The notes beneath the pieces are model-generated. The model was not told where the DNA came from. It saw only the letters and a program-made list of their open reading frames with translations, and did not search any database. The translations under genes and the position numbers were made by a program. Shown piece after piece: positions 30,834 through 43,150 of a stretch of 64,000 nt of DNA. Origin of the DNA: Labyrinthula sp. Ha (lineage: Eukaryota; Sar; Bigyra; Labyrinthulida; Labyrinthulaceae); assembly GCA_015227615.1 (NCBI GenBank), contig JAALGZ010000002.1, forward strand, positions 1,488,001 through 1,552,000, given 5' to 3'. Position 1 is the first letter of the stretch, and each line of letters begins with the position of its first letter.

Positions 30834-33244
30834 ATGGAGGTTAATGGAGCAAACCTAAAAGTACAACTTCCAATATATTCAGCAAAGAATGAAATAATAT
30901 GTTCCCTGGAACAACACCATACGCTTATTTTGGTTGGAGAAACTGGTATGCTTATTTTTTCCTCTGAACAATAGGTAGCGGGAAGACTACTGTGGTTCCT
31001 GAGTTTCTTCTTCAACACCGACCTTTTGGTGGTAGAATTTGCGTCACACAGCCTCGAAGAGTAGCGGCAATTTCAATTGCCTCACATGTCGCCAAATCAT
31101 TAAAATCGGAGCTTGGGGATCTTGTCGGATATAATGTTCGATTTGACAATAGAACAAGTAAGAAAACGAGATTGAGGTTTTGTACTGATGGAATGTTACT
31201 CCGTGAAGCTATGGTTGACCCAAAACTAAAAAAATATTCGGTAATAGTTTTAGATGAAGCACATGAGAGAAGTTTGAATACAGATATCCTATTTGGAGTT
31301 GTCAAAAAAGCCCAAGAATTAAGAAAAGGTACTGTGTTTAAACTCAAACTTGTTGTCATGAGTGCTACTTTGGACGTATCCCTCTTCTTAAAATATTTTG
31401 AGCCCAAAGAAGTTTCAAAGGAGGAAAAAACTATTGATGGAAGAATTGTAGAGTGTACAAATCGACCCAAAGTTGTTTTTGTCAAGGGGCGAAAGCACAA
31501 AGTCGAGGTTTTCTATGTACAGGGTGATAACACAGAGTATTGCGAACGGGTTATTGACTTTGTACTACAACTAAATTATTCTCTTGGTAATGCTGAAGGA
31601 GATATTTTGGTGTTTCTAACTGGACAGAGTGAAATTGAGTTGTGTTGCGAGACAATTACTAGAAAGGTAAGTAAGTTTGAGACAGGTTTAGATCAAAGCA
31701 AATCTGAAAGTTTTCAAGTGGACTCTTTAAACAACAAAATTTGGCAAATTGAAGAAGCTAAGAAGATGAAAAAGTTGCTTCCTCTTCCTTTATTTTCTGG
31801 GTTAACCCAACGGCGTCAGCTTGAAGTTTTTAAAAAGCTTCCTTCTAATACAAGAAAAGTTATTTTTTCAACCAATATTGCTGAAACTTCTTTGACAATT
31901 CGAGGAATTAAATTTGTAATTGATTCTGGATTTACGAAGAAAAAAAAGTTCTTGGGGAAATTAAACACGTTGACTGTTGAAAAAATAAGTAAAGAGCAAG
32001 CTTGGCAAAGAGCTGGAAGAGCAGGCAGAAAACAAGCAGGATACGCTTTTAGAATGTACTCTGAAGAAGAATTTCTTGATCTATCTCCAAGAAGTTTGCC
32101 TCAAATTAAGGAAATTGAAGTTTCTGAGGTATTATTGCAACTCTTGGCTGTATTCAGAAAACAATTGCAGGGAAAAAAAAATGTGTTTGATTTGATTGAA
32201 TTAATTGAAGCTCCAAGTGCTGAATTTATTCAGTTAGGGTATGAAAAACTTGCTGAGATGAAAGCGATTGATCCATCAACAAAACAACTAACAAAGTTAG
32301 GAAACCAAATGTCAAGATTTCCTTTACCGCCACTACTGAGTAAATTGATACTTTTATCACTGAAATATAAATGCGTTTCTTCAGTATTATCAATTGTAGC
32401 CATGTGTAACGTAGATGGTTTTTTTGTCTCATCAAAAATAGGACAAAAATTTTCAGACCGCAATGTTTTTCTCGATAAGAGTGGAGATCATCTAACTTTT
32501 CTTAACCTGTTCAACCAAACTAAAGAATCTGGGTTTAGCAAGGAGTTTTGTGATGATTATGGTATAAAGCGAAATAGTATTTTAAAGGCAAAGAAAATTC
32601 GCCAGCAATTGGTTAAAGTGTTCAAAGCAAATTTTCCAAACTATAAATTTTGTGTTTTAAATGACAGAGAACAGATTTTGAAATGTTTAACAGAGGCTTA
32701 TATTCTGCAAACAGCAAAACTTGATGAACATCTTGATGACAAGTTGAACCAATTATCTGAGGAAACCCCCGAACTAAAAGATAGAAAACATGGGTTAAGT
32801 AAAACAGAATTAGGATATATGGAATTCCGAGGTTTAGACTATAATGGGATGAATGCAGATAGAATTTTTTACAGAGAGTCTAATATTAAATTAAAAATAA
32901 GACAGAGAAACGAGATTGGCAGGACACCTTGTATTTATAGAACGATTGCAGAAGATGTTGATGGATTTATTCATCCAACATCTGTTGTTAATCTTAATGG
33001 GCTAGAGGTAAAACCAAAATTCATTATCTATGATGAAGTTGTTAAAACTAGCAAACAATTCTTCAAATGTGTAACTGTTGTTGATGAAAATTGGATTCAA
33101 GAGTTTTCTTCAGATCTGCAAAAAAAGAGGTTGCGTAATGTACTGAACAAAGAAGCGAAAATGTTAGCAGCCATTTCAGCTAGGAAGGACATCAATTTGC
33201 ACTTAAAGAAACGAAGAAAAAACCGGCTTATTATGTGCGATTAG
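30834..33244 (+). CDS. DEAH-box RNA helicase, DHX33/Dhr2-like, two exons
   Basis: Exons 30834-30945 and 30975-33244, 793 residues. A 29-nt intron falls inside the P-loop and its removal gives LVGETGSGKTT, which fixes the join. Motifs in order: GETGSGKT (35-42), TQPRRVAA, DEAH (from residue 131), SAT (MSATLD), FLTGQ, STNIAETSLTI, and QRAGRAGRKQAG. A winged-helix/HA2 region and an OB-fold domain follow, ending FIHPTSVVNL...FKCVTVVDENWIQEF, all typical of DEAH/RHA helicases. The spacing and the phrase ISKEQAWQRAGRAGR recall DHX33 and yeast Dhr2, which act in ribosomal RNA processing, but other small DEAH proteins (DHX35, DHX40) are possible. The basic C-terminus (LKKRRKNRL) fits a nuclear or nucleolar location. 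The ATG at 30802 is out of frame. Confidence 0.92.
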
Positions 33245-35072
33245 TCTGAAGTGAGTTTGGCAAACCCTTTTCTTGTGACAAGTTTTGTTGCGGCTAAGGC
33301 TAAGGTCAATCTCTACTAAGTTCATTCTGTGACCATCTCTGCGTCTTTTTGTTCAAACTTTGAAGAAAGTACTCAAGTATTAGCTTGTAAGGGGCTATTT
33401 AACTGAGTTTTTTTGAATAATAGGACATTAGCTACTAGGAACATATGAAACATGATCGAACTCGTTTTGCTTAAGAGCGTGTGTGCTTGAGATGATATTT
33501 TTTCTTATGCTTAGTACTATTCCCATCTATAAAGCATTCTGCAGATTTAAAGCTGGCACCCTTTTTCTCTTACATAATAATGGACCAAATTAGACCCTCA
33601 ATATATTCATGCTCTAACACAGAATCTTTAGCTTTAAAAGTTTGTTTAATTTAGCTCAAAAAAATTAAGCAAGCTATATCAAATTCTACCTATTAACATC
33701 ACATAGAGATTAACAACAACTTCTTCTTCTACGGTGTCAAACACTATTATTTTTTTCAATTTATGTGCACTCAGCTGTGTCAACCAAAGTTGGGATGAAA
33801 AAAGTGATACCACGACTTTCAGAGTCTAAACTTTAATGGATGCCCCCTTCTCAGGATTGTCCAGAAAGCAAATAAAATTCAACGAAGAAATAGTGTCCAA
33901 CAATTTCCGGCCGTCTGGATCTGGTATTACGACTGAGAATGGACTTAATAGAAGCAAAATAGAGACTCTTGGCTCGACACATTACTTTGAGACAAACCGA
34001 CTGGGAAATTAATCAAAAAACCTTAAGATAAAGAGAGTAAAACGGAAATTTCAACTTAACATGGAAAAAATGTGAAGCAACTTACTAAGTCGGCTCGAAA
34101 GATTAAAAGGAGAACGTAGTCTAGTTATGTATAATCCTAAGTAGTTAACTTTACTGTTTGAAAGTGCTTATACCTTACAGCTGGGAAAAGATCATTTTTT
34201 CTTATGTCCAGATCTATTAATAGCAGTTTGAATCAGGACTGCTAATGTGTGAGATTATCGAGCATATTTGCTAAGATAAAAATAGATATATTAGAGAGTA
34301 TAGCTTAGAACACATTGTTGTGTTCACACTATGAATAAACTTCCAGTTCTCATTGATGGATTCATTTTTATTTTTTAATGTGACACTTTTGATGAGACTA
34401 TTATTCTTTATGTAAGCCTAAATGTTGTATTTTGAGAACACTTTTGTATTATAGGAACATTTCACGTTGATATAATTTAGCAAATTGTGTCCTCATGACT
34501 CAAGGATATCGATTGTAATTCATGAAACATGCAGGAAAGCAGGATCATACATATTTACGAGTTAGCACTCTTTCCATTGCAATTCAACTTGAAAAATATG
34601 GTCTTTCAGTCAAAACGAGCTAAGAAGAGTCTCGAGTTTGAGGTTGATGGTTAACAAGCTAAGAATCGGAAACATCTCAGCTTAACTATGGTTGTTTCTT
34701 GCTATCTCTAATTCTTATTATTGTGATAATCTTCGCATTTTTGTTCAAGGCAATGTCTTGAAAAAAAAACCTGAAAAAGTATTTTGATAGCCGCAATTAA
34801 GCTCATAACAACATATATACTCCTTTGTAAACCTTTTCCATCTAAAACTATACTTGACAATATTTATAATTACAATCATCTAATATTATGAATATAGTTC
34901 CCGTTTTTGGTGAATGAAAATGATGTTCATACTAACACTAAGAACTACCTAATAAACTGCAAAATTAAGAACCTATTCAAAAACCTGTACCAATGAAAAT
35001 CCATGAACATGATAACACGGGTAGGAATAAAACCAAGTACTGTATACAACCCTGAAATGGAATGAATGCTTA

Positions 35073-35180
35073 GAGACCCCTTTTAGTGCAGTAGGACCCG
35101 TGCACCCCGGTAACACCTACAGCTACAATCGTAGCCCGAAGGCAATAATGTTCATTAGGTTTGCCGGCTTCCCTATGTAC
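35073..35180. ncRNA. GC-rich island with possible stem-loops, candidate ncRNA
   Basis: In very AT-rich surroundings, 35073-35143 is about 58% G+C by hand count. It can form short stems: GTGCA with TGCAC, GTAGG with CCTAC, CTAC with GTAG, and just downstream CCCTA with TAGGG. It matches no RNA family I can recognise and has no useful open frame. Transcription is unknown. Confidence 0.25.
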
Positions 35181-38100
35181 TGTAGGGATTTCACAAAACC
35201 ATTATTTTTTTAGTTTGATATTTGGTAGGATTTCAAGCAACCAGTTGTTTTGGTTTACCTTTATGCATGAATGAAGAGTTTCAGGCCAAATCAGATGAAT
35301 CGAAGCGTACTATTTTTCTAAGTGGCTTAAACAAGAACAATTTCATGGTGTATATGTGAGTATATGAATGTTTTCTTTTCTAAACTAAGAAATCATTATT
35401 GAGAATACTATCTTAAGTTTATAGTTTATAATTCCACAAAACTCCGGAAAGATATCAGTCACTACTAATTTGCATAGTTTATTATGTTACCAAATACCAG
35501 ATATTCTACAACCCTAAACTTAAACTTACTAGTAAACTGCATGCAAGATGACAAACGAGGCCAAGTTAAAGAAAAAAAATTAAAATACCCAATAGACTGA
35601 ACATTAGCTATACAAATAAAAACTCATCCGCCAGATTAATAATCATATGCCTGACGTAAATGCTTGGCTACAAGTTTCCTGTATGGATATATATATATAA
35701 TGAAAAAATCGCTGCAACAATTTTGCGTATTCTTCTTGCTGGTATGAGTCAGTGAAATTAGTTTAATGATTAATTCTGCTGGTAACGACAGGCTTTGGTG
35801 TTAAATGAGGGAATCGAGGGCGCAAAGGAATTTTGCTAAAGTACAAAAAAATAGGCAGAGTAGGGTTACTATTTTTTCAAGGTAAAGAAGTGGTGGAATT
35901 TAACATTTTACAGCGCATCGAACCAGTTTTATTGTTTTCAACTTATTTTAAGAAATATTGGTTATTCTCCTTGCAACCCAACATGAGTCTTAATATTTTA
36001 GAAAGCTCTATTTGGTATTTTAGCCGCACATACCATTATTCTTTTATCAAGATTTTGTATAATTCTTAATCTCATTTTCCTATTAATTTATTTATATTAT
36101 TCCATTAGTACACTTTTATTACCTTTTTAGTATAATAGGGCCTGGTTTTGTGCTATGATTTTCGTAGATGTCTTTATAGACATTAAATCTAAGTGACTAT
36201 CAATAAACTTATAATGACATCATGATATAGTTCTGCGTATTATATATGATGAAACCCTTAGCATAAGTTTTTTGTTGAAATAGCTCATATATCAAGTACT
36301 TAAAATTTTGACGCTATATCTCATTCCATATTTCTCCCAGTTTATCTTTGAGGCTAACGACATGATGAGTAAGCTTTTCCAAGAACTTAAAGACTCTGCA
36401 ACAAATTTTTCGCTCTATAATCGAGTTTGATATGATAAATTCTAATAAAAACAAAATAAATTATTGGATATGTCATGATCTTCCAAAGAAAGCAAAGCAT
36501 GCTATGCGCAGTATAGTAGCCCGACAATAATATTAGAGTGTAAAAGCATTATTTTCATCATTTCAGTGCTGAAAATATTTTCTCAAATGACACCTCTAAT
36601 AGAGCAAACTGGAAAGGTTAAGGATTGTGTTGACAATTTCCCTTAAACTTTTCCTCATAACAGCGGAAAACAAAAAAGCAGTTTCTTCGATTTCACGTTT
36701 TTTTAAGACTCATCACAGAGCACGTGCAGCTGGGGATATTAGCATGTATGCACTTTTATACGAAACAAATTCTAAAAGAGATATAATACTCAATTTGGTG
36801 CAACTACCCGTAAGTAAAATTCTCAGAATCACAAGTGCGGGACATTTATTGAGGCAGAACTAAGCGTCGGAATCTCGCAAATTTAGGACAAAATATCTTA
36901 TGTTCACAGTATTTACAAACTGGATAGCCTTAAAGAATGATATATTAACAAGGCAACAATAAAGTTTGATTTTATAAAGTTCTCGGTAAAATGTAGGGGT
37001 GACCACAATATTTCAATAACCATTTTTTGCCTGTTAAGGAACAAAGCTAAATTATGAAGTTCTGAAAAGTACAGAACATTATAATTTTGTCTGTCACATA
37101 CATTCCTCGAATATATAATTTTAGAAGGCGTTTTCATAAGAGTGATATGCAGCTAAGCGCTGGACACAGGAACAATAAAACATGTTTTATAAATATTGTC
37201 CACTTTGTCACCTCTGCTATGACAAGCCTGGGTCTTATATACATATATTGGAAACTGGAAGTGTACGAACATCCGTGCTTAAAGAATAAATGGATATGAT
37301 TCGGAAGGTTTTGTTACTTTGATTAGGATAAAATTTTCAATATTCGAAAAGGGTGACTTCTAAGTTTTCCTTAGCGAGCCATGTACATCCTGTAAAAATA
37401 GTTTAGTTTTGATGGTCGAGGTAATGGCTTTTCTTTATTCCAAGGAAAACTGTAGAAAAGACCGTGTATATAATACGACCCCTAATCCGACAACGATATA
37501 TTTTACTTTAATCGAATATAATTTAACTCGGTTCTTCTATGTATAGATATTGTATTTCAACCACTGCTTTACAACTTTAATTAAGTAAAAGAATTTTCTC
37601 CGATTTCAAAATATGATTCACTTAAGTCAATCTTGAGTACGGGGTGAAAAACGTGTGTTATTGTGTTAATAACTAAAATTCTAATTCATCTCAGGATAAA
37701 ATATTCTTCCACTATGTCATAGCATATCTTTTCCCATCAAGTTCCAATACATCTTTGCATATTGCCAGATTAATACTCAATGCTTCAACGCTGTCCATAT
37801 TTTTCTAGACCTCCTACTCTCTAAAATTTGTGCATTTGATATTATGGTAAAAATGATAGTATTATTATATATTTTCGTTACTTTATTCTTACAGTAAATA
37901 TATTTTACTTATAGAGAGGTTGTAGTCCTTAGCAACTATTTAAAAGGTTTTCTAAGAAGAAACAAAACGATAATAAAAGAATATATCATTGAAAGGCAAA
38001 TACATAGTGAAACTTATAGTTGGAATACACTGCTAATACGTTCCTTAGCAAATTTATTGACAATAGTTAATATTAAGTTTTCAGTGGCTACTTCAATATA

Positions 38101-38966
38101 TTTTTTCTGCATTTTGCTATTGCAAACAAAGTTTCATATAGTATCCTTGTAAGATCTAAGTCAAATTGAGAGAGGCTTGCTATATGACTGAGTGATAATG
38201 AGAGATGATGTAGGAATTATGAACGGAAACAGAGAAGTGTTGAGAACGTGACTGTGAAAAAATGCATGTCATTCACCTTCGTATTTCTCTAATCGCTAGT
38301 CCTATTTGAAACCAAAGTAGTATATCACTAGCAGAGTGAAACTGACTTCCCCATCAAATGTTGATCATTGGAAACTCAAACACTAATGGAGATATCGCGT
38401 TAGTAAAACGAGTATTAAGACCATAGTGAGCTCCATGCTAAATGAACCCCTAGGGCAGTAACAGGAAAATCTTGTAGCAAATACTTTAGAAACTTTGATT
38501 TTTTTAGGAAGTGTTTGAGTTTTTTGAGCTTGCTGAAATCTGAAAAGGCTTGTTCTACAAGTACAAAATATCTTATCTAGGTACCAAATTCTCCCCGGAG
38601 CTTATGAGAACTCCTAAATCTCCCAGAACATAGTTTAAATTAGAATTCTTTATTTTTGAAGAGGAAAATTTGCTAGAGATTATTTCTAGGTCGAGATATC
38701 TATCTATAGGTGATTGAGCACTGTTCGAGTACTATGAGTCGCATTCAAATTATATCGTATACCCATATATTAAACTTTTATTTACGTAGGACAAGATGCC
38801 GGGTTATAAGTTTTAGGGTTATTAGTCATACCTGTGCTCAAAAGTCTTGCAACGGTTTAACTAATATTTTTGCTGCAATTAACTTGTAAATAACTACTAC
38901 AGTGCAGTTAGGAGTTGATTATGGGCTGGATTTTTTTTCGATGATTGATTCCCAAATAGTCTTGGC

Positions 38967-39431
38967 TAGGGGTGGGACTTGATAAGCATTATCAAAAATT
39001 GTTTGATAATTATTTTGATTCTGATTATCATGTAAAAGAATTGGGATTTTGATTTATATCAAATGATTCTGACTTTATTCAGATTGTCAATTGATTATCA
39101 AAATGAAGATGGGTTATGCGACCCTGCTCTAAATTGCCAAACATTTCTTACTTAGTTTCTGCACCGTATGAAAACGTTTGAAAACAGCCGAAATGGTAAC
39201 GGATTAATTCGCTAATAGGATGTGACTGGACCATGTGGAAAAATATATTGAAGCTTTGCATACGGTGTAGGAAATGCAAAGCTATTTTTTGTTAGTTGGT
39301 TCGGGGCCATGGGATGCAGCCTTCTTTTGATTATCAACCAAAATGGTTCGGAAATTATCAGAATCAATAAATAAGACAAGTATAAGAAAACTTCTGATAG
39401 ATAAATCATCAATAAATCAAATTCGCCCCTA
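38967..39431. repeat. MITE-like repeat, copy 1
   Basis: 465-bp non-coding repeat with imperfect terminal inverted repeats starting TAGGGGYG (left TAGGGGTGGGACTTGAT, right in reverse TAGGGGCGAATTTGAT). It is collinear with the copy at 61081-61563, sharing blocks such as CACCGTAT and ATTGAAGCTTTG. The ends resemble hAT-type inverted repeats. No 8-bp target duplication is visible. It is rich in TTGATAA/TTATCAA words. Confidence 0.75.
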
Positions 39432-40622
39432 TTTATAAACCGCACAATAAGCAACGGGAACTCAAATTTTATTTTCACAAAAAGTAGGATCAACAAAAAT
39501 CAAATTAAGCTCCATAAAATTATAGGAGCAAAGTTGCATCTTATTTCTGGGTCTTGGGGAGAGTGCACACTAAAAAGCATAAAGGCGACTTTTTACCTCT
39601 TATAATTTTTTCCCGGGTAATTGAGTCAAATATGGTGTGGATTTTTATGGTTAACCGCCATTGTTCACATTGGATCTAACTCTTTGTGTTTTTATCCTGC
39701 AACTGCTAGTCACCTTTCAAGTACCTCTATCAGAAAGATAATCTGTGGAAAAGGGAGGTTTCGCTTCGTTTGCTTGTACTTTGACTCCCATATGACCAGC
39801 TCGAGCAGAGCCATTTGTACAGGTACCAGCATTTTGCCCATTGCCCCGATATATGTAAATTTGTTGCAAAGGGACTGAACATTTTTGTTTAGAAAACCTT
39901 AAGACACAAGACCCTACTTGTCTAACGAAGTATGAACTAGATTCTCAATTGCTGATAGATTAAGCTACTCTTGTTGAACCAACTATGACGTTTCTACTTG
40001 GCATGGATTCTTGTGTACTTGACAACAACTCTCAGATGTTATTATTGTTTATTAATCGAAACTGTAGTGTCTGCAAACATTCAAGACAATAATTTTTTTT
40101 AAGGAAGCTAATACCTATTAGAGAAACCTTTATAGTTTATCAAGAAACAGAGTAAAGTAGTGGCTTTCCATCCTACCAGCAACCTGTAAGAATGTTAACC
40201 AGGTATCTAACTTTTACTCTACTCCTGTCAATAATTTCTGCTTTTTAGTTTTGTCCTTTTCAGCCATATTCTACCTGTAATCACAAAATCACAAACATTC
40301 TATTCGTGACCCTTACTGTCAAGAAACACTCAAACATTCGATTCAAAGTATAAAATAGAAAATTTTATCTGCTTTTCGAGTAATCGAATAATAAAAAGTT
40401 AAGGACCGCAATATACTTTCTTTCTCGTAATATTCAGTTATTTTCCCTGCTTTTGCCGCTTATATTGGCATTTTTCTTACGATTTTATATTTTAGCGGTG
40501 TCTCAATTCGCTATAGGTTTAGTCAAATATCCCGGACAAGATTGTGCTATTCTACAATAACGGTAAAATATAAGAAACTGGATTTGAAAGTAAGAATACT
40601 CAATATAGCATAAATCAACTAA

Positions 40623-41831
40623 ATGAACCAAAACAGTAGATTATTTCGATCACAACATAATCTTGACACAGGAGGAAAGAGAAAACAAAAAGGAATATTG
40701 TTGGCAGCGAAAGCAAGAAATAAAAGACTCGGAGTACTATCTGGTTTCAGTATGCAAAGTAAATCGTCAGCGCCTTCGGAGCGCGGGGAGTCCAAGAGGC
40801 ATTATAAGATAAAAAGAGAGGCTGATAGTACACGAGGACATATAAAAAGTTTACAGCATCGAAGAATTATCACAGGGATTGGCCAATGGGAAGAACATAT
40901 TGACGATAAGACTGGACATATATTTTTCTTTAACCCAGAAGACAACACAAATTCCTGGGGACTTCCTTTAAGGTACATTTTACCTGAAGATGAAAGAAGA
41001 GATGATGATTGGGAAGTTCATATACAATCAGGTACGTTTAGAAGGTTTTATGAGTCAAAACAAGAAGGAGTAAAGACATTTAAACCTCCAAGAACTTATG
41101 CCGCGTTACTTAAAACTTTACCATATTTTTCAAAAGAGTTTTCTGAAAATACAAAAAAAGCTAGAAAGTATGTAACTGCGTTTAAATCAAAAGAGTTGGC
41201 TGCAACAGCATCTAGAAAAATAAAGTTAAGTGATGTTTTAAATGATCCTATCGCATGTGCTGGGTTTCACAAATACTTGTTAGCAACACGAGCAGAAGAA
41301 AACTTACTATTTTTTATAGCGTGTGAAATTTATAAAGAAGGAACTTTTCATGGACAGAGAATTCTTGGTGAAAAAATGGTTGGAACGATAAAAGGACAGG
41401 AAATTCTATACGAGCAAATGAAAAAATCAAGAGCAAGTTTAAGAGTTGGTTTAACGGCTCGTATTTTAAAAGATTCGAAATTAACACAAGTGAAAATATT
41501 ATATGATAGATTTATTAAAGACGGTTCAGCATTATGGATTTTTATTCCATATGAAATACGTACAGAAATTGAAGCTACAATAAACAGATATGAATCACTT
41601 CCATTGGCACAACAAAACTCAAGTGATCTACTATCTATTTTTGACGATGCTAAAATGCACGTCTATGATAGTATGATGGATGAATTATTTCCAGGTTTCT
41701 TAACATCAGTTATTGAAAGAACAGATATTGATGGATTTAAGTCAGATGAAGTTTTGAGAATAACTTTGTTACAATTTGTTCTTCAAGAATCTGATCCAAA
41801 AAGACAAACTCTTGATTTCTCTCAGTATTAA
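40623..41831 (+). CDS. WW domain plus RGS domain protein
   Basis: 402 residues, one exon, ATG at 40623. The N-terminus is basic and low-complexity. Residues about 86-115 form a WW domain (GQWEEHIDDKTGHIFFFNPEDNTNSWGLP: two signature Trp, aromatic centre, final Pro), which binds proline-rich peptides. A degenerate second WW-like segment follows (DDDWEVHI...FKPP). Residues about 204-350 are an RGS domain: DPIACAGFHKYLLATRAEENLLFFIACE matches its start, and PGFLTS its end. RGS domains speed GTP hydrolysis on heterotrimeric G-alpha subunits or act as scaffolds. WW with RGS is not a combination I know. Lysine- and arginine-rich linkers could contact membranes. The gene overlaps the convergent sulfotransferase by four bases at the stop codons. 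Confidence 0.85.
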   Translation: MNQNSRLFRSQHNLDTGGKRKQKGILLAAKARNKRLGVLSGFSMQSKSSAPSERGESKRHYKIKREADSTRGHIKSLQHRRIITGIGQWEEHIDDKTGHIFFFNPEDNTNSWGLPLRYILPEDERRDDDWEVHIQSGTFRRFYESKQEGVKTFKPPRTYAALLKTLPYFSKEFSENTKKARKYVTAFKSKELAATASRKIKLSDVLNDPIACAGFHKYLLATRAEENLLFFIACEIYKEGTFHGQRILGEKMVGTIKGQEILYEQMKKSRASLRVGLTARILKDSKLTQVKILYDRFIKDGSALWIFIPYEIRTEIEATINRYESLPLAQQNSSDLLSIFDDAKMHVYDSMMDELFPGFLTSVIERTDIDGFKSDEVLRITLLQFVLQESDPKRQTLDFSQY

Positions 41832-43150
41832 CTGGATGTAGAACTTTTCTTTGTGTTACAAAATTCAGGGAAATCATAATGAAAACATTGAAAATCAACA
41901 GCATAGTGTTCACATAGTTTCTTCACTAAGTGTTTATTTTTTACTGTATTGAGATCAATACTCTTTGCGTGTTTTCTTGCTTTATGGTTTTCGTTGTGAG
42001 TTACTTTTAATGACAATTGCTCGTGCCCTATTAATGTTAGTAAGTTATCAAAATCTTCTTGAATATTTTCTATTCTTCCTATAAAATCTATATTCAAAGG
42101 ATATCTTTGTTTAGATAAACACCTTGTTGTTTTCCAAAACTGTGAATATAAGTGTGAAACAGAATATTTATTTTTTTCAACTTCCTTCTTTTCTAAAAAG
42201 TATCCTTTTCTTATATCACTCAAAGTTTGTAAAGCTCGATTTGGTTCATATTCCAGTTTACGCGGAATAGAAAGAAAATTAAAATCTGTATCACTATTCT
42301 TTCCAAAATATTCATCCACTTTTTTTTGTGAAACTCCATAAGTTAAAGATAAACGTCGATCAACTTCAGCATAAGCAGAAAGAAAATGTGTTAGTGGATC
42401 ACGAACAAATGTAAAAACCGTGTACATAAATATATTCTCGCCTCTTCTACTTAATTCTCTACGCAAAGAATCTTGATTTATAATTGTTGCATTAAAATTA
42501 TTCTCCATCAGATGTTTGAAAGTTTGAGATGCCACTTTCATGTTTGGTATATAGATTAACTTCATCGAGAAACTGACTACCAAACCACCACCTTGCTCAC
42601 TATCATACCAATGTGAATTTTCTTCAGTTCTGGACCAGCAGCGAAACCTTTTTCCTTTTCCAATGTCTAAGTTGAAAGAGAATTTTGGAGAAGTTTGCCT
42701 TGCTGAAACACACTTAGGATTTGAAAGATAATTTCTAGCAAGGTTGTTTTTCGTAAACAGTCCTAAATTATCTTTTCGACACTGATCTATGGATTTTAGA
42801 TTCTTTTCCGTGTATATTGGTTCAGATTTTGTGTAATGATAAAGAAAGTTCTCGCTGTTTGTGCAATTTGTCCAATCAGGTTCCTTTTCTTGCTCCAACT
42901 CGGAGAAAGTACTATCTGAGTGAATCTCTTCAAATGGGCTTTCTATTTCAATATGATTTGATGTTTTAATTAAGTTCTCAACTTGTTCTTTTGTTTTTGT
43001 AGTTGAGAAGTTGGGTAAAGAGTAGTTCATGCTAAGGAAGTTGGTGGAATTCATGGCAATATTAAAGCACAAAACCATAAAAAATCCTGAAAAGAAAGGG
43101 ACGAATTGGTATATAATTAACTTTGATATCAAATTACCTGATTTTTCCAT
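41828..43150 (-). CDS. Golgi-type carbohydrate sulfotransferase (Sulfotransfer_2-like)
   Basis: 440 residues, ATG at 43150. Residues 11-36 (LIIYQFVPFFSGFFMVLCFN) form a single membrane segment after a short basic N-terminus, giving a type II protein with lumenal catalytic domain. IYIPNMKVASQTF (199-211) is the 5'-phosphosulfate loop and TFVRDPLTHFLSAYAE (247-262) the 3'-phosphate site of PAPS-dependent sulfotransferases of the HNK-1/chondroitin type. The stem region (40-190) is Glu- and Ser-rich. It likely sulfates sugars on glycoproteins or polysaccharides using PAPS; the acceptor cannot be predicted. Conserved cysteines near the C-terminus may form disulfides. Convergent with, and overlapping by four bases, the WW-RGS gene. 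Confidence 0.86.
   Translation of the reverse strand: MEKSGNLISKLIIYQFVPFFSGFFMVLCFNIAMNSTNFLSMNYSLPNFSTTKTKEQVENLIKTSNHIEIESPFEEIHSDSTFSELEQEKEPDWTNCTNSENFLYHYTKSEPIYTEKNLKSIDQCRKDNLGLFTKNNLARNYLSNPKCVSARQTSPKFSFNLDIGKGKRFRCWSRTEENSHWYDSEQGGGLVVSFSMKLIYIPNMKVASQTFKHLMENNFNATIINQDSLRRELSRRGENIFMYTVFTFVRDPLTHFLSAYAEVDRRLSLTYGVSQKKVDEYFGKNSDTDFNFLSIPRKLEYEPNRALQTLSDIRKGYFLEKKEVEKNKYSVSHLYSQFWKTTRCLSKQRYPLNIDFIGRIENIQEDFDNLLTLIGHEQLSLKVTHNENHKARKHAKSIDLNTVKNKHLVKKLCEHYAVDFQCFHYDFPEFCNTKKSSTSS

Larger units (their letters stand above)
33245..40622. other. 7.4-kb gene-poor region
   Basis: The longest stretch without a recognisable gene. Open frames reach at most 94 codons and most lack an ATG. 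It contains a GC-rich island at about 35073-35180 and one copy of a MITE-like repeat at 38967-39431, which accounts for the frame at 39212-39496. No tRNA or rRNA seen. Confidence 0.45.

Noticed and set aside
39212-39496. 94-codon minus-strand frame
   Set aside because: It lies mostly inside MITE-like copy 1, and the matching frame is not kept in copy 2.
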